A DNA stretch of 64,000 nt, from NCBI RefSeq assembly GCF_013282155.1, contig NZ_BLWI01000008.1, positions 434,001 through 498,000 of the forward strand, in the 5' to 3' direction. Positions 45,041 to 54,470 of the stretch are shown in pieces. The stretch is from Sulfitobacter sp. HGT1 (GTDB lineage: Bacteria; Pseudomonadota; Alphaproteobacteria; Rhodobacterales; Rhodobacteraceae). A model generated the notes under the pieces. The model saw only the letters and a list, made by a program, of their open reading frames with translations. It was not told the DNA's origin and ran no database searches. Positions within the stretch are counted from its first letter, which is position 1, and every line of letters starts with the position of its first letter. The translations under genes were made by a program, and so were the position numbers.

Positions 45041-46753
45041 CTAGACCTCGTCTGGGAAATGTTTCATCACCAGCCGGATCGGGTTCGGCGCAGCCTGCCC
45101 CAGCCCGCATATCGACGCATCGACCATGGCTTGGGACAGTTCCTCTAGCAGCGGTTGGTCCCAGCGGTCCGCCTGCATCAGCTTGACCGCCTTTTCGCAG
45201 CCCACGCGGCAGGGCGTGCATTGGCCGCAGCTTTCGTCCTCAAAGAACCGCAGCATGTTCAGCGCTGCGGCCTTGGCACTGTCGGCCTCAGACAGCACAA
45301 CAACCGCCGCCGAGCCGATGAATGACCCGTGTGCCTGCAAAACGTCAAAGTCCATCGCGATATCGGCCATCGACGCTGGCAGCAGTCCCGAAGACGGCCC
45401 CCCCGGTTGATAGGCCTTGAACACGTGGCCTTCGGCCATGCCGCCTGCGGCCTCGATGATGTCGGTGATCGTTGATCCGGCGGGCAACAGATACATGCCC
45501 GGCTTGGCCACACGTCCCGAAACCGAAAAGCTGCGCAGCCCTTTGCGACCGTTCCTGACCGTGGTGTTCAGCACCTGCGGCCCCTCGCGGCACACCCGCG
45601 TGACCCAATGCAATGTCTCGACGTTATGCACCAAGGTGGGGCGGCCAAAGATACCGACCTGCGCCACATAGGGCGGGCGGTGCCGGGGCATCCCGCGTTT
45701 GCCTTCGATGCTTTCGATCATCGCGGATTCCTCGCCGCAGATATAAGCCCCCGCCCCGCGCCGCAGATCAATGTAACCTGCTTCGACGATGCCCGCTTCT
45801 TCCAGTGCCGCGATTTCCGTGCGCAGCAACGCCAAGACCTGCGGATATTCGTCGCGCATGTACAAGAACACTTTTTCAGCCTCGACGGCCCATGCGGCGA
45901 TCAACATCCCCTCAAGGAACTGATGCGGCACGCGTTCCAGATACCAGCGGTCCTTGAAGGTGCCCGGTTCGCCCTCGTCCCCGTTCACGGCCATATAACG
46001 CGGACCGGCATTGCCACGCACAAAGCCCCATTTCTTGCCCGACGGGAAACCCGCGCCGCCCAGACCGCGCAGACCCGCCTCAAGCATCTGGTCCTGCACT
46101 GCCTCCCAATCGCCGGTGGCGCGCAGGTTTTTCAACGTCTCATAGCCGCCGTCCTTCGCATAGGCCGCGAAATCTTCGTAGTCGGGGATATGCACATGGG
46201 TGTCGCCAGCGGCAATCACCGCCTCGACCTTCTCCAATGTGGCGTGATCGACAAAGTTATGCCCGATCTCAAGCGCGGGCGCGGTATCGCAACGGCCCAT
46301 GCAAGGCGCGCGCACGACACGCACCTGCTCCGCATCCAAGCCATCCTCAAGTGCTGCCTTCAACGCCTGTGCGCCCGCCATCTCGCAGGCCAGAGAATCG
46401 CAGATACGGATCGTCAGCGCGGGCGGAGGTGTCTCGCCCTCTTTGACCACATCGAAATGCGCATAAAACGTGGCGACCTCGTAAACCTCGGCCATGCTCA
46501 GGCGCATTTCCTCGGCCAGGGCGCGCAGATGGGCGGCCGACAGATGGCCGTATTCGTCCTGGATCAGGTGCAGATGTTCGATCAGCAAATCCGCGCGGCG
46601 GGGTTTGTCACCCAGCAATGCACGCACGTCGTCCCATGCGGCATCGTCCAGCTGGCGGCCCTTGGTATGGGTGCGGCCCTTGCCCTTGCCGGATTTCCAG
46701 ACGCCTTTTTCAGGGCCTTTGCCGTCAGACTTTTTATGCTCATCCAATGCCAT
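45041..46753 (-). CDS. NuoE-NuoF fusion protein, NAD-linked formate dehydrogenase beta-subunit type
   Basis: 570 residues. A lysine/glycine-rich N-terminus precedes a NuoE/24 kDa domain with the [2Fe-2S] pattern CDSLAC and CMGRC. Next is a NuoF/51 kDa domain with FMN-binding GLRGLGGAGFPSGKKWGF, NAD-side GAYICGEESAMIESIEGKRG, and the [4Fe-4S] motif ESCGQCTPCRVGC. Such fusions are the diaphorase part of NAD-linked formate dehydrogenases (FdsGB fused) or hydrogenases and pass electrons to NAD. The expected catalytic FdsA gene, usually next, is absent: a structured repeat and unrelated sensor genes follow. GAGGGGG precedes ATG 46751-46753. The much longer open frame starting at 47200 is spurious. 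Confidence 0.88.
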   Translation of the reverse strand: MALDEHKKSDGKGPEKGVWKSGKGKGRTHTKGRQLDDAAWDDVRALLGDKPRRADLLIEHLHLIQDEYGHLSAAHLRALAEEMRLSMAEVYEVATFYAHFDVVKEGETPPPALTIRICDSLACEMAGAQALKAALEDGLDAEQVRVVRAPCMGRCDTAPALEIGHNFVDHATLEKVEAVIAAGDTHVHIPDYEDFAAYAKDGGYETLKNLRATGDWEAVQDQMLEAGLRGLGGAGFPSGKKWGFVRGNAGPRYMAVNGDEGEPGTFKDRWYLERVPHQFLEGMLIAAWAVEAEKVFLYMRDEYPQVLALLRTEIAALEEAGIVEAGYIDLRRGAGAYICGEESAMIESIEGKRGMPRHRPPYVAQVGIFGRPTLVHNVETLHWVTRVCREGPQVLNTTVRNGRKGLRSFSVSGRVAKPGMYLLPAGSTITDIIEAAGGMAEGHVFKAYQPGGPSSGLLPASMADIAMDFDVLQAHGSFIGSAAVVVLSEADSAKAAALNMLRFFEDESCGQCTPCRVGCEKAVKLMQADRWDQPLLEELSQAMVDASICGLGQAAPNPIRLVMKHFPDEV

Positions 46754-46964
46754 ATCGGCCCCCTCGCCTGGTTGTTGCGCCCAAGCTATCAAAGTTGCAC
46801 CGATGCTCACATTCGAAAAACGACCTTTCCCTCGCACTTTACGCGGAGTCTGGTACGGCTTGCGTCCTTTTCCACGCCGCATTTCGCCTATCAGAAACTT
46901 CGCATTCCCAGATGCGACCAAAACGACGTAACAAAGGCAAGGTAACAAAGACGGAGCCGCAAAG

Positions 46965-47975
46965 ATGATCTGGTATGCCATCGCCAGCCTGACCCCCGCC
47001 GTGCTTTTGGCGCTGGCCTGCCTGTTTGGCGGGGCGTGGCCGCTCGCGGCATTGCTGTCGATCACGGTGCTGGTGTTCTTCCTTGACCGCATCGAACGGC
47101 TGATACCGCCCCGCGACGACACAGGGCGCGGCCTGAGCCTGATTTTGGCCGCCTCACATTTCGCCTTGCTGCCTTTGGCCGTATGGGCGCTGGCAGGCAA
47201 CAGCGGGTCAAATTTTGCAGATAACGTGTTGATTTACCTCGGGGCGGGGCTGTTCTTCGGCCAGATCTCGAACTCCAACGCACACGAGCTGATCCACGCC
47301 AGCAGCCGTTGGCCAAGGCGCATCGGCACGGCGATCTATTGTTCACTTTTGCACGGCCATCACGTGTCGGCGCATCTGCGGGTGCACCATATTCACGCGG
47401 CAACCGATGCCGATCCCAACTCTGCCCGTCTGGGTGAAGGGTTCTATGCCTATGCGCTGCGGGCGGTGCGCGGCGAATTCATGGCGGGGCTGCGCGCCGA
47501 CACCCAACAGCGCGCGCGCGCGGCCGAACAGTCGGTGCTGACCCATCCCTATGTCGGATATCTTGCGGGGGCCGCTGTGTCGCTGGGCTGTGCCGCATTG
47601 ATCGGCGGAGCCTATGGCGTGTTCTCCCTGCTGGCCCTCGCGTTTTATGCGCAAATGCAATTGCTGCTGTCCGACTATGTGCAGCACTACGGGTTGCGCC
47701 GCCATATCCGCGAGGACGGGCGGATGGAGCCTGTCGGCCCGCAGCACAGCTGGAACGCCCCGGCGTGGTATTCATCAGCGATGATGCTGAACGCCCCGCG
47801 CCATTCCGACCACCACATACGCCCCGCCCGCGCCTTTCCAGCGCTCGAGATCACGGCTGACACGATGCCGATCCTGCCGCGATCCCTACCGGTGATGGCG
47901 GCGCTTGCGCTGGTCCCGCCAATCTGGCGGCGCGTCATGGACAGGCGCGTGGCGCGGTGGCAAAATCCTGCCTGA
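46965..47975 (+). CDS. AlkB-type membrane di-iron monooxygenase (alkane 1-monooxygenase family)
   Basis: 336 residues, about six membrane helices. The histidine clusters of the membrane fatty acid desaturase/hydroxylase fold are all present: SNAHELIH, HGHH with LRVHHIHAATD, SDYVQHYGL, and NAPRHSDHH. QHYGL and the spacing are AlkB-like. It hydroxylates the end of an alkane or alkyl chain using O2 and electrons from rubredoxin. No rubredoxin is adjacent; a 2Fe-2S ferredoxin lies 4.5 kb away. True alkane substrate is inference. Divergent from the NuoEF-like gene across 211 bases. Confidence 0.87.
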   Translation: MIWYAIASLTPAVLLALACLFGGAWPLAALLSITVLVFFLDRIERLIPPRDDTGRGLSLILAASHFALLPLAVWALAGNSGSNFADNVLIYLGAGLFFGQISNSNAHELIHASSRWPRRIGTAIYCSLLHGHHVSAHLRVHHIHAATDADPNSARLGEGFYAYALRAVRGEFMAGLRADTQQRARAAEQSVLTHPYVGYLAGAAVSLGCAALIGGAYGVFSLLALAFYAQMQLLLSDYVQHYGLRRHIREDGRMEPVGPQHSWNAPAWYSSAMMLNAPRHSDHHIRPARAFPALEITADTMPILPRSLPVMAALALVPPIWRRVMDRRVARWQNPA

Positions 47976-48027
47976 CACGTTTTCAAGATTGCTGGATCAG
48001 GCGCATCCTTTCTGGCAGGTTACGGTC

Positions 48028-48423
48028 ATGAAACATATTTTTGCCGCCCTTGCATTGATCACCGCCGCACCTTTGGCCGCGCAAACCACCATGACGGCCA
48101 AGGAATTCGAAGCCTACACCAGCGGCAAGACGTTGTTTTACAACAGCAATGGGCAGACCTACGGCGCGGAACGCTATCTTGAAGGCCGCCGCGTTGAATG
48201 GTCGTTTCTGGATGGCGAATGCAAACCCGGCCAATGGTACGAGGACAATGGCCAGATTTGTTTCACCTATGACGACAAGCCCGATGCGCAATGCTGGACG
48301 TTTCAGCTGGGCAGCAGCGGCTTGATCGCGCGGTTTGAAAACGACCCCGCCACGACCGAACTTTACGAGGCCGAAGACATCGACGAAAAGCTGCTATGCC
48401 TTGGCCCCAAGATCGGCGTCTAA
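48028..48423 (+). CDS. Small secreted protein, function unknown
   Basis: 131 residues with a signal peptide (MKHIFAALALITAAPLAAQ). The mature part, about 110 residues, contains MTAKEFEAYTSGKTLFYNSNG, GAERYLEGRRVEWSFLDGECKPGQWYEDNGQICFTYDD and three cysteines (ECKPG, QICF, QCWTF) plus LLCLG near the end. The [DE]G-C-x-x-G-x-W and ICF-Y layout is seen in small Rhodobacterales periplasmic proteins. No function is known to me. Start ATG 48028 lies in a frame open further upstream. Confidence 0.72.
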   Translation: MKHIFAALALITAAPLAAQTTMTAKEFEAYTSGKTLFYNSNGQTYGAERYLEGRRVEWSFLDGECKPGQWYEDNGQICFTYDDKPDAQCWTFQLGSSGLIARFENDPATTELYEAEDIDEKLLCLGPKIGV

Positions 48424-48445
48424 AGCTGGTTTCTAAAGCTGGCGT

Positions 48446-49921
48446 CTAAAACAGACTGCCCTGTTCGGGGGGCTTTTTCGCAGGCTTGCGCGGCGCAGCG
48501 GCCCCGCCGATCTGCATCCTGCCATCTGCGAATTCGATCTCAAGCGATGTCGCAGCCTTGGCGGCCTTTTTGGTCGTGACCAGATTGCCGTCGCCGCGCA
48601 CAACCGCATAGCCGCGCGCCAATGTCGACTTGTAGCTGAGCATTTCATGCAAGCGGTCCAGCCCCGCAACCTGTTTGCGCCACCCTTGGGTCTGGCGCTG
48701 CCCCGCATCTGAAAGACGCCGCGCAAGCGCTTGGAATGCATCGGATTTACGCTTGTGATCCTGCACCAACGCCTCGGGGCGGAACCGCGATGACAGCGCC
48801 GCCAACCGCCGCTGTTCGGATTGCAAGGCGCGGGTCAGCGTGCCGGGGCGCAAGACGCCGGACATATTCGCCAGCCGCACTTTGCGCTTTTGCACGCCTG
48901 CGGTCAGCGCCGGCCCCAGCCGCCCGCCCAGAACATCCAGCTTTTGCCGGGGACCGTCCAACAGACTTTCAGCCCGTGGCAAGGCCCGCGTCATATCGCG
49001 CAGACGTTGATCGCGCCGCGCCAGTCCCTGGCTTAGCGCCCGTGTCATCCGCGCCTCTTGCCCGTCCAGCCACGCGACCAGTTCGTGACGCACAGGCACC
49101 GCCAGTTCAGCCGCAGCCGTGGGGGTCGGTGCCCGCTTGTCCGACACATAATCTATCAGGGTCGTGTCCGTCTCGTGGCCCACAGCCGAGATCAGCGGAA
49201 TCTCCGACATGGCCGCCGCACGGGCGACGATTTCCTCGTTGAACCCCCAAAGGTCTTCGACCGACCCACCACCGCGCGCGACGATCAACAGATCAGGGCG
49301 CGGGATCGCCCCGCCGGGGGTCAGCCGGTTGAAGCCTTCGATGGCACGGGCCACTTCGGGTGCGCATTTCGCACCTTGAACGGCCACCGGCCAGATCAGC
49401 ACCTTGCGCGGAAAACGGTCGCGCAACCGGTGCAGAATATCGCGGATCACCGCCCCTGAAGGCGAGGTCACCACCCCGATCACATCCGGCAAATAGGGCA
49501 GCGCGCGTTTGCGTTCGGGGGCGAACAGCCCTTCAGCCGCCAGCGCCGCCTTGCGTTTTTCCAGCAGCGCCATCAGCGCGCCCATACCCGCCGGTTTGAT
49601 GTCTTCGATGACGATCTGGTATTTCGACTGCCCGCCAAAGGTGGTGATGCGGCCCGTGGCGATCACCTCCATCCCCTCTTCGGGCTGGGTTTCCAGACGA
49701 CCGGCGACGCCCTTCCAGATCACGCCGGAAATCACCGAACTGTCATCCTTGAGGTCCAGATAGATATGCCCCGACCGCGGGCGGCTGACACGGCCCACTT
49801 CGCCGCGAATCCGCACATGGGAAAATTCGCTCTCGATCACCCGCTTGATCGCGCCGGACAGCTCGGTCACGGTGAATTCGGGGCTGTTTTCGCCCTCGCG
49901 GGGGGTGTCGATCAGGTCCAT
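48446..49921 (-). CDS. xseA: Exodeoxyribonuclease VII large subunit
   Basis: 491 residues. With XseB it degrades single-stranded DNA to oligonucleotides in repair. The N-terminal OB fold contains VRIRGEVGRVSRPRSGHIYLDLKDD; the catalytic core has GVVTSPSGAVIRDI, IVARGGGSVEDLWGFNEE and SAVGHETDTTLIDYVSDKRAPTP. Long coiled helices and GYAVVRGDG follow. Start ATG 49919-49921 has AAGGACG upstream; a longer frame reaching 50365 overlaps purD and is not coding. xseB is not adjacent. Divergent from purD. Confidence 0.95.
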   Translation of the reverse strand: MDLIDTPREGENSPEFTVTELSGAIKRVIESEFSHVRIRGEVGRVSRPRSGHIYLDLKDDSSVISGVIWKGVAGRLETQPEEGMEVIATGRITTFGGQSKYQIVIEDIKPAGMGALMALLEKRKAALAAEGLFAPERKRALPYLPDVIGVVTSPSGAVIRDILHRLRDRFPRKVLIWPVAVQGAKCAPEVARAIEGFNRLTPGGAIPRPDLLIVARGGGSVEDLWGFNEEIVARAAAMSEIPLISAVGHETDTTLIDYVSDKRAPTPTAAAELAVPVRHELVAWLDGQEARMTRALSQGLARRDQRLRDMTRALPRAESLLDGPRQKLDVLGGRLGPALTAGVQKRKVRLANMSGVLRPGTLTRALQSEQRRLAALSSRFRPEALVQDHKRKSDAFQALARRLSDAGQRQTQGWRKQVAGLDRLHEMLSYKSTLARGYAVVRGDGNLVTTKKAAKAATSLEIEFADGRMQIGGAAAPRKPAKKPPEQGSLF

Positions 49922-50015
49922 GCGGGCGTCCTTCGGGTCTGGGCTCGTGTCCGGCTTGTGTATTTCACAACCCCAGCTTAGAACGCGCAGCAACCAAGGC
50001 CAAGGGAGCGCATTC

Positions 50016-51281
50016 ATGAATATCCTTATTTTGGGCAGCGGCGGGCGTGAACACAGCCTTGCCTGGGCCGTTTTACAAAACCCCAAATGCGACAAGCTGA
50101 TCGTGGCACCGGGCAATGCTGGCATCGCCGCGATTGCCGAATGCGCGTCCTTTGACATTAACAATGGCGCGGCTGTGGTCGGGTTTGCCGACGAAAACAG
50201 CATTGATTTCGTGATCATCGGGCCTGAGGCACCGCTTGCCGCCGGCGTAGCAGACGATCTGCGCAATGCGGGTTTTCTGGTCTTTGGCCCCTCCAAAGCC
50301 GCCGCAGCGCTTGAGGCCTCAAAGGCGTTCACCAAAGAAATCTGCGATGCCGCGCAAGCGCCCACAGCCGCCTACGGCCACTTTACCGATGCCGCATCTG
50401 CGCGCGCCTATCTGGCCGACCACCCTGCCCCCATCGTGATCAAGGCCGACGGTCTGGCCGCTGGCAAAGGCGTGATCATCGCCGAGACGGATGCAGAAGC
50501 GCTCGCCGCCGTTGACACCATGTTCGACGGCACCTTTGGCGATGCCGGTGCCGAGGTCGTGATCGAGGAATTCATGGACGGCGAAGAAGCGTCGTTCTTT
50601 GTGCTGTGCGACGGCGACACCGTGCTGCCCATCGGCACGGCTCAGGACCACAAGCGCGTGGGTGACGGCGACACAGGCCCCAACACTGGCGGCATGGGGG
50701 CCTATTCCCCTGCGCCCGTGCTGACCGACGCCATCGCCGAACGCGCCCTGGCCGAGATCATCCGGCCCACGATGGCCGAGATGTCCCGACGCGGCATGCC
50801 CTATCAGGGGGTTCTCTATGCGGGCCTGATGATCAAGGACGGTGCCCCCCGGCTGGTGGAATATAACGCACGCTTTGGCGACCCTGAATGTCAGGTGTTG
50901 ATGATGCGACTGGGCGCGCAGGTTCTTGACCTGCTGCACGCTGCCGCCGAAACCCGCCTGTCCGACATGCAGGTGAACTGGGCCGAGGATCATGCGGTGA
51001 CAGTGGTGATGGCCGCGTTGGGCTATCCCGGTGACTATGACAAAGGCAGCGTCATCTCCGGGCTCGACGCCTTGCCCGAAGACAGTCGCAACATGGTGTT
51101 TCACGCAGGCACCGCCGAAAAAGACGGGCAGATCGTTGCTGTGGGCGGGCGCGTGCTGAACGTCACCGCGCGGGGCGACAGTCTGGCCGAGGCGCAGGCG
51201 CGGGCCTATGCGATGGTTGACGCGGTTGATTGGCCGGGTGGTTTCTTCCGGCGCGATATCGGCTGGCGGGCGCTGACATAA
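50016..51281 (+). CDS. purD: Phosphoribosylamine-glycine ligase (GARS)
   Basis: 421 residues, second step of purine synthesis: it joins glycine to phosphoribosylamine with ATP. The start MNILILGSGGREHSLAWA is canonical; ATP-grasp segments include IVIKADGLAAGKGVIIA, TAQDHKRVGDGDTGPNTGGMGAYSPAP and YNARFGDPECQVLMMRL. AAGGGAG precedes ATG 50016. A frame reaching further upstream to 49845 is not part of the gene. Confidence 0.97.
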   Translation: MNILILGSGGREHSLAWAVLQNPKCDKLIVAPGNAGIAAIAECASFDINNGAAVVGFADENSIDFVIIGPEAPLAAGVADDLRNAGFLVFGPSKAAAALEASKAFTKEICDAAQAPTAAYGHFTDAASARAYLADHPAPIVIKADGLAAGKGVIIAETDAEALAAVDTMFDGTFGDAGAEVVIEEFMDGEEASFFVLCDGDTVLPIGTAQDHKRVGDGDTGPNTGGMGAYSPAPVLTDAIAERALAEIIRPTMAEMSRRGMPYQGVLYAGLMIKDGAPRLVEYNARFGDPECQVLMMRLGAQVLDLLHAAAETRLSDMQVNWAEDHAVTVVMAALGYPGDYDKGSVISGLDALPEDSRNMVFHAGTAEKDGQIVAVGGRVLNVTARGDSLAEAQARAYAMVDAVDWPGGFFRRDIGWRALT

Positions 51282-51290
51282 TCAGGGGCC

Positions 51291-51314
51291 GGACCGGGGG
51301 CTAGCCCCCGGACC
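51291..51314. terminator. GC-rich palindrome after purD
   Basis: Perfect 18-base palindrome CCGGGGGCTAGCCCCCGG (51294-51311), extended by GG/CC with one A-A mismatch. It lies between convergent genes and can fold in RNA from both strands. A T-run (51322-51327) follows on the plus strand, as an intrinsic terminator for purD. It directly joins repeat copy C. Confidence 0.75.
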
Positions 51315-51318
51315 CCCA

Positions 51319-51338
51319 GGATTTTTTACCATTTGGAA
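51319..51338 (-). repeat. Dispersed intergenic repeat, copy C
   Basis: Minus strand reads TTCCAAATGGTAAAAAATCC, identical to the core in copy B and nearly so to copy A. Beyond the core, copy C continues into TGGGGGTC and the GC palindrome instead of the CGCCG...GGCA tail of A and B. Confidence 0.65.
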
Positions 51339-51352
51339 ATCAGGCTGGGATA

Positions 51353-52134
51353 TCAGCTTGGGTCTATCGCGCAGGTCAGCGCTTGTGCGATGTTCTGTTG
51401 TGTAAATGGTTCTTTGAACGGCGCGCGGGTGAGTGCGCCTTTCGAGAGGCTGACCGCGACCATTTTTGCATCCCCGCCTGTGCGCCACGGCATTTCTGCC
51501 AGGATCATCTGGGGGGTGCCCTGACAGTTCCGGATACCGCCTGCGATATCCGTGTCGCCAATGCGGTGATTGGTCAGGCCGTTTGTGGTGGCAATAGGTG
51601 TAAGGTGTGCGCCGTCAAATGTCAGGATCACCAGTTTTCCGGCGAGATGCGGGGTTACCACCATGGCGATCTCGGACCGGCCGTCGCCTGTGAAATCGGC
51701 AGCGCCGATAGGGGCCAGCCAGCGGTTCTTCCGCCCGATGTGATCGGTCATGGCAAGGCGGCCGCTGGGGCCGTAGACGACCAGACGCGCGCCCAAGGTC
51801 AGGCTGCTTTCGACCACGATCACTTCGGGGGAGCCGTCTGCATCAAGATCGGAAAGCCTTGGGGCAACGTCTTCGAACACCAGCGTTTCGGGCAGGATGA
51901 AGCGCCGCTGGGTGCCATCCTTTAGCGTGACCTCGAGGGTGCCCCATTCAACCGCATCGCCCAAGATCCCATGAGCGTAGCGATCTGTCGGGTCGGTGTA
52001 GCGCGCGGCCATGATGGTATCTGCCACGGCCAGGCCGGGCAGCAGCGCCGCCAACCCCGCGCACAATATCAGCTGTGCGCGGCGGGCGAACCCTGTGGCA
52101 AGGCGCGCCGGAAGACGCCGCGCCCCGGCCAGCA

Positions 52135-52135
<1 letters not shown>
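51353..52135 (-). CDS. Secreted FG-GAP/VCBS-repeat protein
   Basis: 260 residues. A signal peptide with an arginine-rich start ends near AVADT. Two FG-GAP/VCBS-like calcium-binding motifs are visible, LSDLDADGSPEVIVVES and AADFTGDGRSEIAMVV, typical of beta-propeller blades. Its function is unknown; a periplasmic binding protein is possible. The start codon overlaps the ferredoxin stop by one base (TGATG), so expression is coupled. Confidence 0.78.
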
Positions 52136-52569
<434 letters not shown>

Positions 52570-52655
52570 TCAGTTAGTCCCCTATCCATTGATCTAGGCA
52601 GCGCCGGAAAAACGCGTTAGATTGCCGCAAAAGACGAGACCGACAAAGGCATGGC

Positions 52656-53210
52656 GTGCAGGCAATTTCACGAAAATTGGTGTTAACAGGGTGTTCCATC
52701 GCCCTTTGCCTTGCAGCGCTGTCGGGCTGCGACATGTCGGGTGCGGATTCCCCCCCGCCAGAGCCGGGCGTGATCGAGGCCACCACCCAAGGGCCCGCAG
52801 GGGCACCTCCCGGATCCTGTTGGGGCCGCACCGTGTCGCCTGCGGTGATCCAGACCGTGACCGAACAGGTGCAGGTCCAGCCCGCCCAGATCAGCACCAC
52901 CGGAGAAATTCAGGCCCTGCCGATTTACCGCACCGAAACGCGGCAGCAAATTGTGACCCCGCGCAAGGACAACTGGTTCGAGACCCTGTGCGCCGATCAG
53001 CTGACACCGCAATTCATCGAAACCTTCCAGCGCGCGCTTGAAGCGCGGGGGGCATATGCCGGAGAGATTTCAGGCAATTTCGACACCGCCACCCGCAAGG
53101 CGATGCGCGCCTACCAGATCAGCACCGGCGGCCCGGACAGCCCCATTCTGGCAATGAGCACCGCGCGTGGGTTGGGCCTGATCGCGGTCGATCCGACCAC
53201 GCTCGAGTAA
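52656..53210 (+). CDS. Peptidoglycan-binding lipoprotein
   Basis: 184 residues starting at GTG, with AAAGG a few bases before. A lipoprotein signal ends LAALSGCD (lipobox L-S-G-C). A Pro-rich stretch follows, then CWGRTVSPAVIQTVTEQVQVQPAQI, then a C-terminal peptidoglycan-binding-1-like domain (about 115-175): LTPQFIETFQRALEARGAYAGEISGNFDTATRKAMRAYQ. It probably tethers the outer membrane to the wall. It is convergent with tonB. Confidence 0.8.
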   Translation: MQAISRKLVLTGCSIALCLAALSGCDMSGADSPPPEPGVIEATTQGPAGAPPGSCWGRTVSPAVIQTVTEQVQVQPAQISTTGEIQALPIYRTETRQQIVTPRKDNWFETLCADQLTPQFIETFQRALEARGAYAGEISGNFDTATRKAMRAYQISTGGPDSPILAMSTARGLGLIAVDPTTLE

Positions 53211-53225
53211 TCTGATTTCAAGGCG

Positions 53226-54092
53226 TTACGGCGCGAACTTCATCGGCAGCGTAAAGCTGTGAACCCCTGATTTCAGCCCCTTTGGCGCAGAAGCGATGCG
53301 GGCGGATTTCACGGCAGCCACCGCCGCGCGGTCGATTTGGGCCACGCCGGAAGATTTGCGCACCGACACGCCCGTCACCTGCCCCTTGGTATGGACCGAA
53401 ATGGCCAGCGTCACCGTGCCATGCGCCCGTGTGCCCGATGGATAGCGCTTGCGCCGCTCGATGCTGGTGCGGATCTGCCCGCCCCAGGACGCCATCAGAT
53501 TTTTGCGATTGGCCGGTTTCGCTTTGGTTGCGGCCCCGGTGCCAGCGGAGCCCTTGGCGGTTTTGCCACCGCTGCCCGCCGCCTTTTGTGGCGCGTTGGA
53601 TTGCGAAGATTTCTTGGGCTGCGGTTTTTGCGCTGTGGCTTTGGGGGTCTGCACTGACTTGGCCTTGGCCACCGGTTTCGGCGTTGGCTTTGGCTTTGCA
53701 ACCTTCTCTGGCCGCAGTTTGGGGCGCTGCTCTGGCAGTTTTGGTTTGGCTGCCGGGGTTTGATCGACGTCGGGCAATGCAGGGGCGGCACCCGCAGCGG
53801 GCATAGGTGACGGGGCGCGCGAAGTGACAGCGCTTTGTGGCATCGCGGGTTCAGGGGCGGCCAATTCGGGGAGCAATTGTGCCGGTTGCACCACGTTCTG
53901 CACCACCTCGACGGGCTTTTCCCATTCGGTCACCATGTCTTGCACAGACATGTTTGCCGCCGCCAGCGTGACAGTGGCATCGCCCCCCGCGCCCGCAGCG
54001 CTTTGGGTACCCGTTGGTGCGATATAGCCCACCGTCAGGTGCAGCGCCGTGGCACCCGCAAGAAAGGCAGAGAATTCAAAGAACTGTTTCAT
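53226..54092 (-). CDS. tonB: TonB-family energy transducer
   Basis: 288 residues. One N-terminal membrane helix (about 5-25), a long Pro/Lys/Ala-rich periplasm-spanning region (KPKPTPKPVAKAKS and similar, about 115-200), and a C-terminal TonB domain with RRKRYPSGTRAHGTVTLAISVHTKGQVTGVSVRKSSG. It carries proton-motive energy from ExbB/ExbD to the outer-membrane receptor. Last gene of the B12 uptake operon, overlapping exbD by 4 bases. A frame open further upstream is not used. Confidence 0.92.
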   Translation of the reverse strand: MKQFFEFSAFLAGATALHLTVGYIAPTGTQSAAGAGGDATVTLAAANMSVQDMVTEWEKPVEVVQNVVQPAQLLPELAAPEPAMPQSAVTSRAPSPMPAAGAAPALPDVDQTPAAKPKLPEQRPKLRPEKVAKPKPTPKPVAKAKSVQTPKATAQKPQPKKSSQSNAPQKAAGSGGKTAKGSAGTGAATKAKPANRKNLMASWGGQIRTSIERRKRYPSGTRAHGTVTLAISVHTKGQVTGVSVRKSSGVAQIDRAAVAAVKSARIASAPKGLKSGVHSFTLPMKFAP

Positions 54093-54466
54093 GGCGTACG
54101 GATCACCAATTCGACATCTGCGTGGCCCATCGCGGACAGCCGCGCAAGAACCTGCGCCAACCTGCGGGCCTCGAGCGTTGCATCCGCACGGACCGTCAGC
54201 GGCGCAGGGTCGACCGCGCCAAGCAGGTCCCACGCGGCATCATCCAATGCGCCGTCATAGCCAACAGTGCCTTGCGCCGACAAATACAAGGTCTGGTCGC
54301 CGGTCACTTCGCCCTTGGCCTGCGTTTCGGGCAGGGTCAGATCAAACGGCGGGGCCTGCGTGATCGTGGCGGACATCATGAAAAATATCAGCAGCAAAAA
54401 GACGACATTGATCATTGGAACAATGGATTCAGCAGGCTGGCGGCGGCGGGGTTGGGCGAACTTCAT
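54089..54466 (-). CDS. exbD: ExbD/TolR-family protein (second copy)
   Basis: 125 residues: a short cytoplasmic N-terminus, one membrane helix (SIVPMINVVFLLLIFFMMSA) with the family Asp position occupied by Asn, and a periplasmic domain. Normal ExbD helices read PLIDV or PMIDV; here the segment is PMINV, so the proton-carrying Asp is missing. The other ExbD in the operon keeps PMIDV. It may therefore be a structural partner in a mixed dimer. Confidence 0.88.
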   Translation of the reverse strand: MKFAQPRRRQPAESIVPMINVVFLLLIFFMMSATITQAPPFDLTLPETQAKGEVTGDQTLYLSAQGTVGYDGALDDAAWDLLGAVDPAPLTVRADATLEARRLAQVLARLSAMGHADVELVIRTP

Positions 54467-54470
54467 GGCG

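Noticed and set aside
46754-47200. N-terminal extension of the NuoEF-like protein to 719 residues
   Set aside because: The added part has shadow-frame composition and overlaps the start of the AlkB gene. ATG 46753 has a strong ribosome site.
48415-48450. Direct repeat GGCGTCTAAA at the end of the small secreted protein gene and xseA
   Set aside because: Ten bases, 26 apart, partly shared stop-codon sequence; too short to call an element.
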